Assembly (NCBI GenBank): GCA_959600065.1
Contig: CAUGKZ010000102.1
Coordinates: 1-6,468 of the forward strand
Direction of reading: 5' to 3'
Length of the DNA: 6,468 nucleotides
Origin: an uncultured Kroppenstedtia sp.
GTDB taxonomy: Bacteria; Bacillota; Bacilli; Thermoactinomycetales; DSM-45169
Part shown: positions 5,983-6,468 of the stretch, piece after piece
Position numbering within the stretch: the first letter of the stretch is position 1
Layout: every line of letters begins with the position of its first letter
Position numbers and translations under genes: made by a program
Notes under the pieces: generated by a model
Database searches by the model: none
What the model was told of the DNA's origin: nothing
Seen by the model: the letters and a program-made list of their open reading frames with translations, nothing else

Positions 5983-6080
5983 CAATAGTAGTTCATGACC
6001 AGTTCACCCATGGACATGATGATGAAAATTTCTCTTTCATATTCGGGAATCTGGCTTTGAAATATATTTGCCGCTGGGGT
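5982..6080 (-). pseudogene. Possible remnant of a broken gene (C-terminal scrap)
   Basis: Read leftward, a frame opens after a TAA at 6083-6081 and codes for about 32 residues, including SQIPEYEREIFIIMSMGE, ending at a TGA that touches the terminator stem. The residue mix looks protein-like, and a stop directly before a terminator is what the end of a real gene would look like. There is no start codon before the ATGs late in the frame and no ribosome site. I recognise no family, and chance is a fair alternative. Confidence 0.2.
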
Positions 6081-6118
6081 TTATTCTAGGATCGTACCCG
6101 ATGACAGATATACAATTG

Positions 6119-6468
6119 TTAGCGGAAAAACGGGACTTCTTTCACTCCAACCAAACGGGCATAAACAAAAAGTTGGCCTTTATGATGAACCTCGTGATCA
6201 TACATTGCAGTCAGATAATTTTTCTTTGGTCCTTTAAGTTTTGGGATCGATGAATGATTTTGGGCCTCCAAATCTTCATCATTCAAGGATTCGTATGCAG
6301 CCTTTGTCTTCTCTGTGAAATCCTTCACCGCTTGGCGTATCTCTCCCATCGTCTTACATTCAGGAATGTCTGGTGGAGCAAACTCTTCGGTTTTGACCAT
6401 CGAAACGAACACTTCATTCCATCCAGCCACATGCAATGCAAGTTCCCCCAGTGTCATCGCTCCATCCC
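6119..6468 (-). CDS. DinB-family (putative metal-binding four-helix) protein, 5' end outside window
   Basis: DinB-like proteins are small cytoplasmic four-helix bundles that usually bind a divalent metal with three histidines; some act as thiol-dependent transferases, but many have no known role. The frame is open to the right edge, and the codons before the ATG at 6457 read D-G-A, which continues the family pattern (DGAMTLGELALHVAGW). That ATG is therefore probably internal, and about 40-50 residues are missing. Numbering from it, the histidine triad is H9 in ELALHVAGW plus H88 and H92 in DHEVHHKGQLFVYARLVG, the classic H-x3-H of the last helix, followed by the usual G-x4-P ending (GVKEVPFF). 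The visible C-terminus is intact. A hairpin terminator lies about 135 bases downstream. The substrate and metal cannot be told from sequence. Confidence 0.88.
   Translation of the reverse strand, partial: DGAMTLGELALHVAGWNEVFVSMVKTEEFAPPDIPECKTMGEIRQAVKDFTEKTKAAYESLNDEDLEAQNHSSIPKLKGPKKNYLTAMYDHEVHHKGQLFVYARLVGVKEVPFFR

Noticed and set aside
6068..6253. A plus-strand frame of 61 codons near the right end.
   Set aside because: It is antisense to the DinB-family gene over most of its length and has no ribosome site or motif.

Overview
This window looks like chromosomal DNA from a Bacillota (Firmicutes) bacterium, most likely of the order Bacillales. The main evidence is a complete glmS ribozyme leader in front of glmS, an arrangement characteristic of Gram-positive bacteria. 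Purine-rich Shine-Dalgarno sites, GTG and TTG starts, simple U-tailed hairpin terminators and a YesL/DUF624 membrane protein beside a glycosidase agree with this. The glmS gene is GC-rich and the flanking genes are more AT-rich. A family such as Thermoactinomycetaceae is possible but cannot be settled from this window.

Left part (1-2620, + strand): a family GH2 glycosidase, cut by the left edge but otherwise intact, followed by a strong hairpin terminator and then a YesL-like membrane protein that starts only 28 bases beyond the U-tract. GH2 and YesL together suggest a carbohydrate-use locus. After yesL lie about 170 bases with several self-complementary segments, ending in a clear terminator. 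This is either the trailer of the operon or a separate small RNA.

Middle (2620-3480, mostly - strand): an AT-rich stretch with one unrecognised gene. It encodes a predicted four-helix membrane protein whose cytoplasmic tail ends in a helix pair resembling the C-terminal part of ribosomal protein L7/L12.

Right part (3406-5780, - strand): the glmS transcription unit. From its 5' end it has a candidate promoter overlapping an imperfect palindrome, a long Shine-Dalgarno-like sequence close to the predicted transcript start with no properly spaced start codon, the glmS ribozyme, a spacer of about 190 bases with a strong hairpin, the 608-residue GlmS enzyme and a terminator. GlmS makes glucosamine-6-phosphate for cell-wall synthesis. 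That product activates the ribozyme, which destroys its own message, so this is a closed feedback loop.

Right end (5945-6468, - strand): a DinB-family protein cut by the right edge, followed by a possible scrap of a broken gene and a hairpin terminator that could work in both directions. I found no mobile element, CRISPR array, tRNA or rRNA. The most interesting material is in the RNA leaders and trailers and in the L7/L12-like membrane protein; no wholly new multi-gene system is visible.
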